This document shows positions 1 to 8,557 of a stretch of 51,998 nucleotides of DNA, one piece after another. This DNA is from Sphingomonas hylomeconis (GTDB taxonomy: Bacteria > Pseudomonadota > Alphaproteobacteria > Sphingomonadales > Sphingomonadaceae): assembly GCF_025370105.1 (NCBI RefSeq), contig NZ_JANQBK010000016.1:1-51998 (forward strand), given 5' to 3'. Every line of letters starts with the position of its first letter. Within the stretch, counting starts at the first letter, position 1. The position numbers and the translations under genes were made by a program. A model generated the notes under the pieces. It did no database searches, was not told the origin of the DNA, and was given only the letters and a program-made list of their open reading frames with translations.

Positions 1-122
1 CGCGCCGGGGCCACGCCGTTTCGTTTTCGCCGATATTGGGCTATGGCCCGCCGCTCGCCGTGGCAGGAGCCGTCATGTCCCGATTTCCGCTCGCTTGCGA
101 GCCGCGCTGAAGTTTGCCGTCG
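1..122. other. left-edge non-coding stretch
   Basis: No gene is supported here. The stretch contains a short hairpin, GCTCGC-TT-GCGAGC at 89-102, just before the start of the cell wall hydrolase gene. It is probably the 5' leader or promoter region of that gene; no clear -35/-10 pair was recognised. Confidence 0.4.
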
Positions 123-1454
123 ATGATCCCTGCCCGCCCTGCCAACCGCGCGCCGATCGCGCCGGCCTATCGAGTCGTGCTGCTGCTGATCGCGCTGCTC
201 GCGGTGGCGATCCCGGCGCTGGTCGTGAGCCTTGCGCCGCCGGTCGTGCCGCACCGCCGCATCGTCGTGCGTCCGCAACGCGTCGTGCCCCCGGCCGAAC
301 TGCCGCCGGTCGAACCGGTCGCCTATCAGGATCTCGATCCCGAGGATGCGCGCACGTTCAACGCCGGTGTCCCCTTCTCGACCGATCCCAATCCGGCCGC
401 GCGTCCGTTCCGCCTTGGCGGCACCGACGAGGACAAGGCGCGCGCGATCGACTGCATGGCCGCGGCGATGCTCTACGAAGCGGGTGACGATACGCTGGGG
501 CAGCGCTCGGTCGGCCAGGTGATCATCAATCGCACCCGCCACCCCGCCTTCCCCAAGACGATCTGCGACGTGGTGTTCCAGGGCCAGGAGCGCAGCACCG
601 GCTGCCAGTTCACCTTCACCTGCGACGGTGCGCTGGTGCGCCATCGCTGGTCCGACATCGCCTGGAAGCGCGCGCGTGAGACGGCGACGCTGGCGCTGAG
701 CGGCAGCGTGTTCGACGCGGTCGGCTATTCGACGCATTATCACACCGATTGGGTGGTGCCCTATTGGCAGTCGAGCCTCGACAAGGTCGCCAAGGTCCGC
801 ACCCATCTGTTCTTCCGCTGGACCGGCTGGTGGGGCACCCCGCCCGCCTTCCGCCGCGAAGTTTCGCCGAGCGAACCGGTGATCGCGCAACTCGCGGCCT
901 ATTCCGACGCCCATCGCATGGGCGCCGCGCTCGACGAGGCGGCGGCGGTCACCGCGCAGGCGGCGCTGCTCACCGGCGCGGTCCCCCCGCCGGTCGCCAG
1001 CGACGACAACAGCTTCCTTGTCACGCTCGATCCCAAGCTGCCGCCCGATGCCTTCGCCGCGCTTGCCACCGCTGCGTGCGGCACCCGCGATTATTGCAAG
1101 TTCATGGGCTGGGCGGACAAGGCACGCACGCCGAGCGCCGTGCCGATCACCCCGCAGCAGATTGCTACCATGTCGTTCAGCTATCTGCGCGATCGCGCGC
1201 GGGGCTACGAAAAGGCGCTGTGGAACTGCGCCGAGATCAAGCGCGCCGATACCAACCAGTGCATGAAGCTGCAGGTCTTCGCGCCGGTCGCGCGCCAGAC
1301 CGAGACGTTCCGGCTCGAGAACCTGCCCGGGTCGCGCGTCGCCGTGCCCGTCAGCAAGAGTGTGGATGAACTCACCGGCGTCCGCCGCCGCGTCGAGATC
1401 ACCGCCATGCCGCCGCGGCCGCAGGCGACGCCGACGCCCGCGCCGGGGCGCTGA
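123..1454 (+). CDS. SleB-type cell wall hydrolase, membrane-anchored
   Basis: The protein is 443 residues. A hydrophobic segment at about residues 15-40 (VVLLLIALLAVAIPALVV) should act as a signal anchor, placing the enzyme in the periplasm. The middle part carries the SleB/CwlJ-type hydrolase signature: an AAAMLYEA segment, then VGQVIINR, HPAFPKTICDVVFQG and CQFTFTCDG, with the family's catalytic Glu in YEAG. The family cleaves peptidoglycan, and sphingomonads carry several copies. The C-terminal part has extra cysteines and a proline-rich end with no recognised domain. ATG at 123 was preferred to TTG at 114. The gene converges on the S9 peptidase gene across a strong hairpin. The exact bond cleaved cannot be told from sequence. 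Confidence 0.85.
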   Translation: MIPARPANRAPIAPAYRVVLLLIALLAVAIPALVVSLAPPVVPHRRIVVRPQRVVPPAELPPVEPVAYQDLDPEDARTFNAGVPFSTDPNPAARPFRLGGTDEDKARAIDCMAAAMLYEAGDDTLGQRSVGQVIINRTRHPAFPKTICDVVFQGQERSTGCQFTFTCDGALVRHRWSDIAWKRARETATLALSGSVFDAVGYSTHYHTDWVVPYWQSSLDKVAKVRTHLFFRWTGWWGTPPAFRREVSPSEPVIAQLAAYSDAHRMGAALDEAAAVTAQAALLTGAVPPPVASDDNSFLVTLDPKLPPDAFAALATAACGTRDYCKFMGWADKARTPSAVPITPQQIATMSFSYLRDRARGYEKALWNCAEIKRADTNQCMKLQVFAPVARQTETFRLENLPGSRVAVPVSKSVDELTGVRRRVEITAMPPRPQATPTPAPGR

Positions 1455-1456
1455 TC

Positions 1457-1485
1457 CGCCGCCCCGAGCAGGTCTCGGGGCGGCG
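1457..1485. terminator. hairpin between convergent genes
   Basis: A perfect 12-bp stem (CGCCGCCCCGAG at 1457-1468 pairing with 1474-1485) closes a 5-base loop between the stops of the hydrolase and the S9 peptidase genes. There is no T-run on either side, so it may act as a two-way transcript end or mRNA-stabilising hairpin. Confidence 0.6.
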
Positions 1486-1493
1486 TGATCGGC

Positions 1494-3530
1494 CTATTTG
1501 CTGGTATATTTGTCCATCCAGCCAAGCACTTCGCCATACCATTGGCGCGAATTGTTCGGCTTCAGCACCCAGTGATTCTCGTTGGGATTGACCAGCAGCC
1601 GCGACGGGATGCCCTTGCGCTGCAACGCGGAGAACGTCGCCAGCCCCTGCGTGTAGGGGATGCGGAAATCCTTCTCGCCGGTGATCACCAGCATCGGCGT
1701 CTTCCACTTATCGACGTGATTGACCGGGTTCCATTTCTCGAACGCGGCCGGGTCCTCGTAATAGGCCTTGCCGCCGTGTTCCCACTCGTCGAACCACAAT
1801 TCTTCGGTTTCATAGGCCATGGCGCGCGCGTCGAACACGCCGTCATGCTGCACGATGCATTTGAAGCGATCGGGCCACTGGCCTTCGAACCAGTTCATCA
1901 TATAGCCGCCATAGGAGGCGCCTAAGGCACAGGCATTGTCGGCATCGAGCCAGCCGAACTTGTCGGTCGCCGCCTTCAGCCCCTTCTGCAGATCCTCGAG
2001 CGGCCAGCCGCCCCAATTGTTGCTGATCGAATCGGTGAAGGCCTGGCCGTACCCGGTGGAGCCGTGGAAATCGACCGCCACCAGCCCGTAGCCGGCGCCG
2101 GCGAACACCGCCGGATTCCAGCGATACGACCAGCTGTTGTTGCTCGATCCCTGCGGCCCGCCATGCACCATATAGGCCACCGGCACCTTGCCCGTGCTGC
2201 CCGCGGGCTTCACGGCATAGCCCCAGACGGTGTCGTTATTGGCGCCGGCAAAGCTGAACCGCGTCACCACCGGCATGTCGATCCCGGCGAGCTTGCTCGC
2301 GTTCACCGCGGTCAGCCGCTGCGTCTTCTTGCCGCTCAGGCGATAGAAATCGTCCGGCGCGGTCAGGCTGTTCATCGCGAACACCAGCCCCCTGGCGGTC
2401 GGCACGAGCCCCGAGATATGCCCCTGCTGCGTCAACCGCGTGACCTTGCCGCTCGCCGCATCGACCGCAAAGGCCGGCGTTTCCTGCGTATCGTCGGCGG
2501 TGACGTAGAGCGTCTTGCCGTTCTGGCCCCAAGCGATCGAGGCGACCGAGCGGTCCCAGCCCTGCGTCAGCGCGCGCACCTGCCCGCTGGCCAGATCGCG
2601 CACCATCAGCACCTGCCGATCGGCCTCGAATCCGGCGCGCGCCATCGCGAAATAGGCGAGGAACCGGCCGTCGGGCGAGATGGTCGGCAGATTGTCCGTG
2701 CCTTTGTTGGCCGCAGTCAGGTTGACCGGCGCGGCCGATCCATCCGCCGGCACGGCAAAGATATCGAGGTTGGTCGATAGCGGCTCGATCCGCCCCGCCT
2801 CGCGCAGCGCGAAATAGACGGTCTTGCCGTCGCGGCTCCAATCCACTTCCTCGGCGCCGCCGAACGGCTTGGACGGCGCATCGCCGATCAGCGCGCCAAC
2901 GATCGCCACGCCGTCCCCCGCCGCGCCATCGGCGCCGAGTGGCAGCACGAACAATTGCGAACGATCGCCGTTCGACCACGTGTCCCAATGCCTGACGAAC
3001 AACTGGTCATAGGTGCGCCCCTCGCCGGCCGAAGGATCCTTCTTGACCATCGCCGGGGCGAGGCTCGGCGCGCCCGGCTTGCGATCGGCCCAGACGAGGA
3101 TCTTGTCGCCGGTCGGCGCGACCTTGAAGCCGCCGAAGCCGCCCTGGAAGCCGGTCAGCTTTCTTGCATTGGCGCCGTCCAGGCCGATCGACCAGATCGC
3201 ATCGTCGCCGCCCTTGTCGGACTGGTAATAGATCGTCGTGCCGTCGCTCGACATTTGCGGGCTGGTTTCGTTGACGTCGGCTTCGGCCGCGAGCTTTTCG
3301 GGCTTGGCGCCCTTCCTGGACAGATCGAGCCGCCACAGGTCGAACCGGCCCCGGTTCGCCGCGAGATCGGTTTCGCGCTGCTGCCATACCAGCCAGCGCC
3401 CGTCCGGCGAGGCGACCGGTGCGGCGACGCGCGACAAGGCGATCACATCGTCGATGGTGAGTTGGCGGGCGGCGGCAGGGGAAGCGGCAGCGGTGAGCGC
3501 GAGGACACTCGCGGAGAGGATCATCTTCAT
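1494..3530 (-). CDS. S9 family serine peptidase (acylaminoacyl-peptidase/prolyl oligopeptidase type), secreted
   Basis: The protein is 678 residues with a signal peptide (hydrophobic core to about residue 20, AAASPAAA|RQ), so it is periplasmic or secreted. Residues of roughly 30-400 form a WD40/TolB-like beta-propeller with repeated 'SPDGR' blades. The C-terminal alpha/beta-hydrolase domain has the nucleophile elbow GASYGG with Ser at about 539, an Asp in GEKDFRIP and a His in NENHW, a complete triad. The family removes acylated or dipeptide units from short peptides. A conserved 'HGGPQGS' oxyanion motif is present. It stands alone on the minus strand, separated from the PopZ-like gene by a repeat-bearing gap. 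Confidence 0.9.
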   Translation of the reverse strand: MKMILSASVLALTAAASPAAARQLTIDDVIALSRVAAPVASPDGRWLVWQQRETDLAANRGRFDLWRLDLSRKGAKPEKLAAEADVNETSPQMSSDGTTIYYQSDKGGDDAIWSIGLDGANARKLTGFQGGFGGFKVAPTGDKILVWADRKPGAPSLAPAMVKKDPSAGEGRTYDQLFVRHWDTWSNGDRSQLFVLPLGADGAAGDGVAIVGALIGDAPSKPFGGAEEVDWSRDGKTVYFALREAGRIEPLSTNLDIFAVPADGSAAPVNLTAANKGTDNLPTISPDGRFLAYFAMARAGFEADRQVLMVRDLASGQVRALTQGWDRSVASIAWGQNGKTLYVTADDTQETPAFAVDAASGKVTRLTQQGHISGLVPTARGLVFAMNSLTAPDDFYRLSGKKTQRLTAVNASKLAGIDMPVVTRFSFAGANNDTVWGYAVKPAGSTGKVPVAYMVHGGPQGSSNNSWSYRWNPAVFAGAGYGLVAVDFHGSTGYGQAFTDSISNNWGGWPLEDLQKGLKAATDKFGWLDADNACALGASYGGYMMNWFEGQWPDRFKCIVQHDGVFDARAMAYETEELWFDEWEHGGKAYYEDPAAFEKWNPVNHVDKWKTPMLVITGEKDFRIPYTQGLATFSALQRKGIPSRLLVNPNENHWVLKPNNSRQWYGEVLGWMDKYTSK

Positions 3531-3581
3531 GGCGGCGAGATGTAGAACGGATCAGGCCACCGGAGCAACGGCCCGCTTGTT

Positions 3582-3653
3582 CTCCCGCGAAAGCAGGAGC
3601 CCAGGGTTTCAAGCGGTATCGTACGTGGCTCAGGACTCCGCCTTCGCGGCGGA
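3582..3653. repeat. intergenic palindromic repeat pair
   Basis: Two small hairpins lie in the 166-base gap between the S9 peptidase and the PopZ-like gene. One is CTCCCGC-GAAA-GCAGGAG at 3582-3599 with one mispair, the other TCCGCC-TTCGC-GGCGGA at 3637-3653. Short 'reads GCGAAAGC' palindromes of this kind recur in sphingomonad and caulobacter intergenic DNA (from memory). Confidence 0.6.
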
Positions 3654-3696
3654 ACAGATTGTGTTTGGGGACAGGGAGCGAAGCCCCCCGCCCGGC

Positions 3697-4224
3697 TCAG
3701 CGCTGGCTGGTGATCCGGGCGATTTCCTGCGCGACCATCTGCTCGACCATGCTCGGCAGATTGGCGTCCATCCAGTCGCGCAGCATCGGGCGGATCATCT
3801 CGCGCACCATGCCCTCCAGCGTGTCCGAACCGGAAACCTCGGGCTTCACGATCAGCCGCGACAGTGCCTCGAGCGGCCCGCGTGTCGCCTGAGTCGCCCG
3901 GGGCGACAGAATCGGTTCCTCTTCGGGTGCCGCTGCGGCTGCGGCTGCGGCCGCTGACGGCGCAGGCGCTGGCGCGGCCGGCGTCGGCGCATAGGCGTAA
4001 GGCTGGGGCATGCTGTCTTCCTGGTCGCCGCGCATTGGGTCGCTCAGTTCGAGGATCTCGTCATGGCCGAAATCGTCGAGGTCGGGGCGCGGCGGCAGCG
4101 CCTGGATCCGCGGCGCCTTGCGCGCGCGCGCGGCGGTCGCCGCCGAGTCGCCCTCTTCGGCGATGATCCGTTTGATCGATGAGAGGATATCCTCCATCGA
4201 CGGTTCGGCGCTGATATCCCCCAT
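3697..4224 (-). CDS. PopZ-like polar organising protein (DUF2497 family)
   Basis: The protein is 175 residues from ATG 4224 (GTG 4230 is an alternative). The N-terminal helix EPSMEDILSSIKRIIAEE matches the PopZ N-terminal element that binds client proteins. The middle is Pro/Ala/acid-rich, as in PopZ. The C-terminal part (LEALSRLIVKPEV, then LEGMVREMIRPMLRDWMDAN and MVEQMVAQEIARI) is the oligomerisation region of the DUF2497 family. PopZ forms a cell-pole matrix that tethers the chromosome origin and cell-cycle proteins in Caulobacter. The gene follows tolC on the same strand; in many alphaproteobacteria valS comes next, but here it does not. Confidence 0.85.
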   Translation of the reverse strand: MGDISAEPSMEDILSSIKRIIAEEGDSAATAARARKAPRIQALPPRPDLDDFGHDEILELSDPMRGDQEDSMPQPYAYAPTPAAPAPAPSAAAAAAAAAPEEEPILSPRATQATRGPLEALSRLIVKPEVSGSDTLEGMVREMIRPMLRDWMDANLPSMVEQMVAQEIARITSQR

Positions 4225-4275
4225 CGACACATCCCATCAACCGCGAGTGCCGCGCCTCACGCGCGACAACGGCCC

Positions 4276-5790
4276 TTACTGCGGGCTGCTTGCGGGATTA
4301 ACCACGTCTCTGTCAACTGGCGTGTCGAGAATCGGGTCGAGCGGGCGGGTCACTTCCGCCCCTTGCGCGCGCGTGTCGCTGGTCCGCGTGGCCACGGGCT
4401 GCGGCTCGGGATCGCCGCCGCGGTCGGACCAGCGATTCTTCACCCGGTCGTAATTGGTCACCGGATTGTACAGCGGCCCGCCGTCGAGCCCGAGATCGTC
4501 GGCCTCGGCGCGGCCCATCGCCGCCTGCAGCGCGAAGCGCGCGACATAGGAATCACGGCGCGCGGTGACCAAAGTAACCTGCGAATTGAGCAATTCCTGC
4601 TCGGCGTTGAGTATGTCCAGGATAGTCCGGTTCCCCACGCTATTCTCGGCGCGCACGCCTTCCAGCGACAGGCGGTTGGCGCTCACCGCGGTTTCGGCCG
4701 AAGCGATCACCTGTTCGGACGATTTCCATACCGCATAAGCGGCACGCGTATTGGCGATCACCGCGCGCTCGGCCTCGGTCACCTGCTCGATCGACTGGCT
4801 GCGTCGCGCCTGCGCCTGGCGCACCTGCGCGGCCGGCCGGCCGCCCTGGAACAGCGGCAGAGTCAGCGACAGGCCGGCGCTGCCGGTGGTGCCCGATTGG
4901 CTGCCGACGGCGATGCCACTGCCCTGCCCAAGCGAGCCGAGATAATTGAAGTAATTGCCGCCGACCACCACGCCGACACGCGGCGACCGTGCAGCCCGCG
5001 CCACGTTGATGTCGAACGCCGTGGCGTCACGCGTTTTCTGCGCCGCGAGCAATGTAGGATTGTCCTGCAACGCGATCTCGACCGCCTGATCCACGCCGGA
5101 CGGCGCACCGGGCACGGGCGGGGGCGTGTCGAGCACGCCCGGCGCGTCTCCGACCAACCGAATGTAATTTTCGCGGCTCGAGATCAGCCGCGCCTGCGCC
5201 GTCTGCAACTGCGCGCGCGCCAATGCGAGCCGTGCCTGAGACTGCGCGACATCGGTGCGCGTCAAATCGCCGACCTGGAAGCGATCGTTGCTCGCCTGCA
5301 AGTTGACGTCGAGCACGCGAACGTTCTGCGTGTTGAGCCCGACGATCGCCTCGTCACGAATCACGTCCATGTACGCGCCGACCACCGCGGTAAACAGATC
5401 CGCCTCGGTCCCGCGCAGGCCAAGCCGGCCGGCATCGACACGCGTTTCCGCCGCACGGATCGAATTGCGCACGGCGCCGCCGGTGAAGATCGGCACCGAC
5501 AATTGCGTCGAAGCGGTGGCCGAGCGATCCGGCGAGTTGATGCTGTTCGTCCCCGGCCCCTGCAGCACCGCTTCGCTATAGCCACCGGAGAGATCGAGCG
5601 CCGGCCGGCCCGCCGCCCGCGCGATCGGCACATTCTCGTCGATCGCACGGACATTGGCGCGCGCACCGGTCAGCGTGGGATTGGTATTGTACGCCTTGAC
5701 CAACGCGTCCTTCAACGTCTCCGCCGCCGCCGGTCCGGCGATCAGCAACAGAGCGGTTCCGGCGAGCAAGGAAGTCCGGCGCATCGGCAT
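4276..5790 (-). CDS. tolC: TolC family outer membrane efflux protein
   Basis: The protein is 504 residues with a signal peptide (LLAGTALLLIAGPAAA|ETL). Two duplicated outer-membrane-factor halves follow, each with the long alpha-helical, Ala/Gln/Arg-rich segments of TolC and beta-barrel strands. The first half starts at TLKDALVKAYNTNPTLTGAR and the second ends with GNRTILDILNAEQELLNSQ, a typical TolC element. It forms the trimeric outer-membrane channel for type I secretion and efflux pumps. The C-terminal ~50 residues are polar and Pro-rich. Start ATG 5790 lies 3 bases after the pcm stop, so the two are one operon; ATG 5784 is equally possible. Confidence 0.92.
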   Translation of the reverse strand: MPMRRTSLLAGTALLLIAGPAAAETLKDALVKAYNTNPTLTGARANVRAIDENVPIARAAGRPALDLSGGYSEAVLQGPGTNSINSPDRSATASTQLSVPIFTGGAVRNSIRAAETRVDAGRLGLRGTEADLFTAVVGAYMDVIRDEAIVGLNTQNVRVLDVNLQASNDRFQVGDLTRTDVAQSQARLALARAQLQTAQARLISSRENYIRLVGDAPGVLDTPPPVPGAPSGVDQAVEIALQDNPTLLAAQKTRDATAFDINVARAARSPRVGVVVGGNYFNYLGSLGQGSGIAVGSQSGTTGSAGLSLTLPLFQGGRPAAQVRQAQARRSQSIEQVTEAERAVIANTRAAYAVWKSSEQVIASAETAVSANRLSLEGVRAENSVGNRTILDILNAEQELLNSQVTLVTARRDSYVARFALQAAMGRAEADDLGLDGGPLYNPVTNYDRVKNRWSDRGGDPEPQPVATRTSDTRAQGAEVTRPLDPILDTPVDRDVVNPASSPQ

Positions 5791-5793
5791 CTT

Positions 5794-6456
5794 TCAGAAG
5801 GTAAAGGATTTGGGCGGGGCGAATCCCGGCAGCGGTACGCAATCGATATCGGCGAACGGCAGCAGCGCAAAGCCGCCCTCGGTCTTGCGACCCGCGGCAA
5901 GCCGCGTGACACCCTGATCGGCGACCCCGCCTACCACGCGGCCGCCGGGCTTGACCTGCGCGATTAATGCCTCGGGGATTTTCTCGATCGAACCGTCGAC
6001 GAACAGCAGATCGTAGGGGCCGCCCTCCGCCGCGCCGGCCTCGAGCGCGCCCTCGACCACGGTCACGTTGGCATGGGCGGCCAGCGCCGTGCGGGCGAGC
6101 GCGGCAAGCGCCGGATCGCTTTCCACGGCGGTCACCGAGGTCACGATCTCGGCCAACACCGCCGCGGTATAGCCGCCCGCCGCGCCGATCAGCAGCACGC
6201 GGTCGGTGGCCTGCAGCATCGCTTCGGTCAGCAATCGCCCGGTGGCGATCGGAACGTTCTGGAAGCGTCCGCGCCCCAGCGGCAGCGCGGTATCGCGGTA
6301 GGCGATCTGCTTCGCCTCGGCCGGCAGATAGTCTTCGCGCGGCACGCGCGCCATCGCCGCGACGACGCGCGCATCGCTCACCGCGTTGGTGCGCAACTGG
6401 CTCGCGACCATCGCGTGCCGCATTGCTTCAGCCGAATCGATTGTTTCTACAGTCAT
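5794..6456 (-). CDS. pcm: protein-L-isoaspartate O-methyltransferase
   Basis: The protein is 220 residues, the usual size. It carries the Pcm N-terminal part (RDTALPLGRGR, with the substrate-binding 'IA.G.LLTEAML' region) and a class I SAM-binding fold: VLLIGAAGGYTAAVLA (motif I) and VTAVESDP (acidic end of beta 2). The family methylates isoaspartyl residues in damaged proteins. Some alphaproteobacterial copies, like this one, have a modified motif I (IGAAGG in place of IGTGSG), so activity should not be taken for granted. It is the first gene of the pcm-tolC-popZ-like run. Confidence 0.85.
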   Translation of the reverse strand: MTVETIDSAEAMRHAMVASQLRTNAVSDARVVAAMARVPREDYLPAEAKQIAYRDTALPLGRGRFQNVPIATGRLLTEAMLQATDRVLLIGAAGGYTAAVLAEIVTSVTAVESDPALAALARTALAAHANVTVVEGALEAGAAEGGPYDLLFVDGSIEKIPEALIAQVKPGGRVVGGVADQGVTRLAAGRKTEGGFALLPFADIDCVPLPGFAPPKSFTF

Positions 6457-6587
6457 AACGCCACCCTCATCGCACGGCTGTTTTAGCCATGCAACACACC
6501 AATTGATACGACTGGCTTGTATCGTGCCGCCACGCTCGCGCCAAGCAAGCGATGTGCCCTGGTTGCGCTAAAATGATCGCGGGAAGG

Positions 6588-6593
6588 TTGACA
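6588..6593 (+). promoter_or_regulatory. possible -35 box of tRNA-Cys
   Basis: TTGACA at 6588-6593 is a perfect -35 hexamer about 45 bases before the mature tRNA-Cys. No convincing -10 is visible in the GC-rich stretch 17 bases downstream, so this is only suggestive. Confidence 0.3.
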
Positions 6594-6626
6594 GCGCGGC
6601 GCGCCCGCCGCATCCCGCCGCCTCGC

Positions 6627-7730
6627 TCATCGAGGCCCGATGGCGGAGTGGTGACGTAGAGGACTGCAAATCCTCGCACCCGGGTTCGATTCCCGGTCGG
6701 GCCTCCAAGCAGCCGCATCAGCGGCCCGTCCGGATCGTGGCGTCGCCGGCAAAGCGATCGCGGAGTCCGAAAACACCCTGGACGCCCAAGTAGCATTCAA
6801 GCTCAGCATTGCTTCGGACGCCCAAATCCCAACCGCCGCGACGGCGATGCCCGCCACGATATCAACGATATAATGTCCGCCGACCGGTACGGCGGATGCC
6901 AGCATGAGCACGTTCAACAGCGCGAACGGCCAGCGCAACCAGCGGATGGTCCAGAATGCATAGCCCAGCAAGACGGCTGCGGCAGCGTGAAAGCTCGGAA
7001 AGGTGATGATGCCGTCCAACTCGGCCAGGCTAACGACCCGCAGCGAGCCATCGCGCAGCCTGTGAAGGATCTCGGGCTGCCGCCACGGCGTGGGGTCGAG
7101 CAAGGCCGGGACATCGGACGCCGCGATTCCGAAATGCGCATAGGCGCCCAATGCCGGTAGGAACGTGAAGAGGGCGACGATCAGGCATAACGTCAACGTC
7201 CAGGACAGCACGAAATGCCACACCCGCCTTGGTACCACCGTCATCGACAGCAGCACGATCGCCGATTGCGGTTGCCAGAGGATGCTTTCGTAGACGGCGT
7301 TCGCAACGCGCACGGCGGTGCCCGACCTGGCGAAAGCGCGCATCGTCCTCGGCCAGTCGAACCATGGCAGGAGCATCCGGTCGGCAGCGGCGAGCGCGAC
7401 ATCGACGAACGGCCGTTGGCCCGTTGCGAGCATAAATGTCGATAGCGTGATCACCAGGCAGCACGCGGTGAATACCGCCCATGCCTCCAGCGCGGTTGCG
7501 ATGCGCACCATGCCGCGTCGCCGCAGACACAAAGCGAACCAGACGATGAACGCCAAGATGCCCCCCGCCATGCCAAACTCGGCAGACACGAGCCTCAACC
7601 CCGAGACGACAAGGCCGATCGGCATGGTCAGCGCCGACAATGCCAGGAAAATGTAGAGCAGCCTCGGCTCCGTCGCAAAGACACGCTGCTGTGGTCGCGG
7701 CGCGGCGTGTAGGCGGAGGGCGGCGATCAT
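6627..7730 (-). CDS. PAP2-family phosphatase/inositolphosphotransferase-like membrane protein
   Basis: The frame codes 367 residues with about seven hydrophobic segments, starting near residue 27 (LLYIFLALSALTMPIGLVV). It has the PAP2 superfamily core: TFPSFHAA (the SxxxH motif) and GGHYIVDIVAG (the G-H-x3-D motif). It resembles the Aur1/Ipt1-like PAP2_3 group, which acts on phospholipid or sphingolipid head groups at the membrane; the substrate is unknown. The last ~35 codons are the reverse complement of the tRNA-Cys gene, so the C-terminal tail 'RESNPGARICSPLRHHSAIG' is probably not functionally selected as protein. No earlier in-frame stop was seen, so the gene may have lost its own stop. 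Confidence 0.8.
   Translation of the reverse strand: MIAALRLHAAPRPQQRVFATEPRLLYIFLALSALTMPIGLVVSGLRLVSAEFGMAGGILAFIVWFALCLRRRGMVRIATALEAWAVFTACCLVITLSTFMLATGQRPFVDVALAAADRMLLPWFDWPRTMRAFARSGTAVRVANAVYESILWQPQSAIVLLSMTVVPRRVWHFVLSWTLTLCLIVALFTFLPALGAYAHFGIAASDVPALLDPTPWRQPEILHRLRDGSLRVVSLAELDGIITFPSFHAAAAVLLGYAFWTIRWLRWPFALLNVLMLASAVPVGGHYIVDIVAGIAVAAVGIWASEAMLSLNATWASRVFSDSAIALPATPRSGRAADAAAWRPDRESNPGARICSPLRHHSAIGPR
6634..6707 (+). tRNA. tRNA-Cys (GCA)
   Basis: The cloverleaf is readable. The acceptor arm GGCCCGA pairs with TCGGGCC. The anticodon loop CTGCAAA is closed by GAGGA/TCCTC, giving anticodon GCA at 6666-6668. The T arm is CCGGG-TTCGATT-CCCGG. The discriminator base is T, as required for Cys, and CCA is encoded at 6705-6707. 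The whole gene lies antisense within the 3' end of the PAP2 reading frame. Confidence 0.97.
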
Positions 7731-7793
7731 CCCGACGTCATCGGTGACAATGATTAAAGTCTGGCAAACCGCCCGGTGCTGCGCGCGCTCTGC

Positions 7794-8201
7794 CTATAGC
7801 CGTTCGAGCGTTGCGACGAATGGCGCGTCCGCTGGCGGCATCGGCAATAGCCGCAACTCGGCCGGCATTGCCCATTGCAGCGCCACGGCATCGAGCAATG
7901 CAGGCGTACCGATCCAGCGCCGGCAGGCGTATAGCAAGAGTACCAGATGCTTTCCGCTCAACGCTTGGCTGGCGAACGTTACCGGATACAAGTCGGCTGC
8001 CGCCACGGTAAGCGCCAATTCCTCGTTCAGTTCGCGCACCAGCGCCGCTTCCGGGCTTTCGCCCGGTTCGACCTTGCCGCCCGGAAACTCCCACAGTCCT
8101 GCCATCTGCTTACCCGGTGGGCGCTGCTGCACCAGCACGCGGCCGGCATCGTCGATCAGCGCCGCCGCCACAACGGGGAACAGTGCTGTTGAATTCGGCA
8201 T
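7794..8201 (-). CDS. Nudix hydrolase, MutT-type (8-oxo-dGTP diphosphatase-like)
   Basis: The protein is 135 residues, typical of MutT. The Nudix box runs GGKVEPGESPEAALVRELNEEL, with all the catalytic Glu and Arg positions kept. The conserved N-terminal strand VVAAALIDDAGRVLVQQRPPGKQMAG and the 'WEFPGG' entry are those of MutT/CTP pyrophosphohydrolases. The family removes oxidised dGTP from the nucleotide pool. In many sphingomonads such a gene sits near argJ or secA; here it stands between a PAP2 gene and the divergent pilin gene. Confidence 0.88.
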   Translation of the reverse strand: MPNSTALFPVVAAALIDDAGRVLVQQRPPGKQMAGLWEFPGGKVEPGESPEAALVRELNEELALTVAAADLYPVTFASQALSGKHLVLLLYACRRWIGTPALLDAVALQWAMPAELRLLPMPPADAPFVATLERL

Positions 8202-8253
8202 TCGTTAACGATCCTTGGCTAGGGCAAGAGGGGATGTACCTGGGACTCGCCGC

Positions 8254-8439
8254 ATGATTGGACGCTTCATCAAACGGCTAGCCTGCGATCAGGCCGGCGG
8301 CACCGCCATAGAATATGGGCTGATCGCAGCTTTGGTCGTCATCGCGATGATCGCCGCGTTCACCGAGGTTGCGAACACCACCACGGCGATGTGGGGCAGC
8401 GTCAATACGAAGGTCGTGCACGCCAGTGGCGGCCGTTGA
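8254..8439 (+). CDS. Flp family type IVb pilin (first copy)
   Basis: The protein is 61 residues from ATG 8254. It has a short basic leader (MIGRFIKRLACDQAG) followed by GTAIEYGLIAALVVIAMIAAF, the Flp prepilin signature. The prepilin peptidase should cut after the Gly at about residue 15 (QAGG|TAIEYGL). The rest is a membrane-spanning helix and a short polar tail. It carries a Cys in the leader, which is removed on cleavage. Flp pilins build the Tad adhesive pilus, but no tad/cpa assembly gene lies in this window. Confidence 0.88.
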   Translation: MIGRFIKRLACDQAGGTAIEYGLIAALVVIAMIAAFTEVANTTTAMWGSVNTKVVHASGGR

Positions 8440-8557
8440 TACGATGCAGAAAAGTTCACCAGCTTAAGTTTTCATCAACCTGGACCGCTTAGGCAAGGAA
8501 TGTCGATCCGGCTCTCCGGCTCGACCGGGTTACTGAAGCCACAATTGGAGACCGGAC

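Noticed and set aside
4363..5967. 534-residue plus-strand frame opposite tolC/pcm
   Set aside because: Arg/His-rich antisense frame; tolC and pcm on the other strand are certain.
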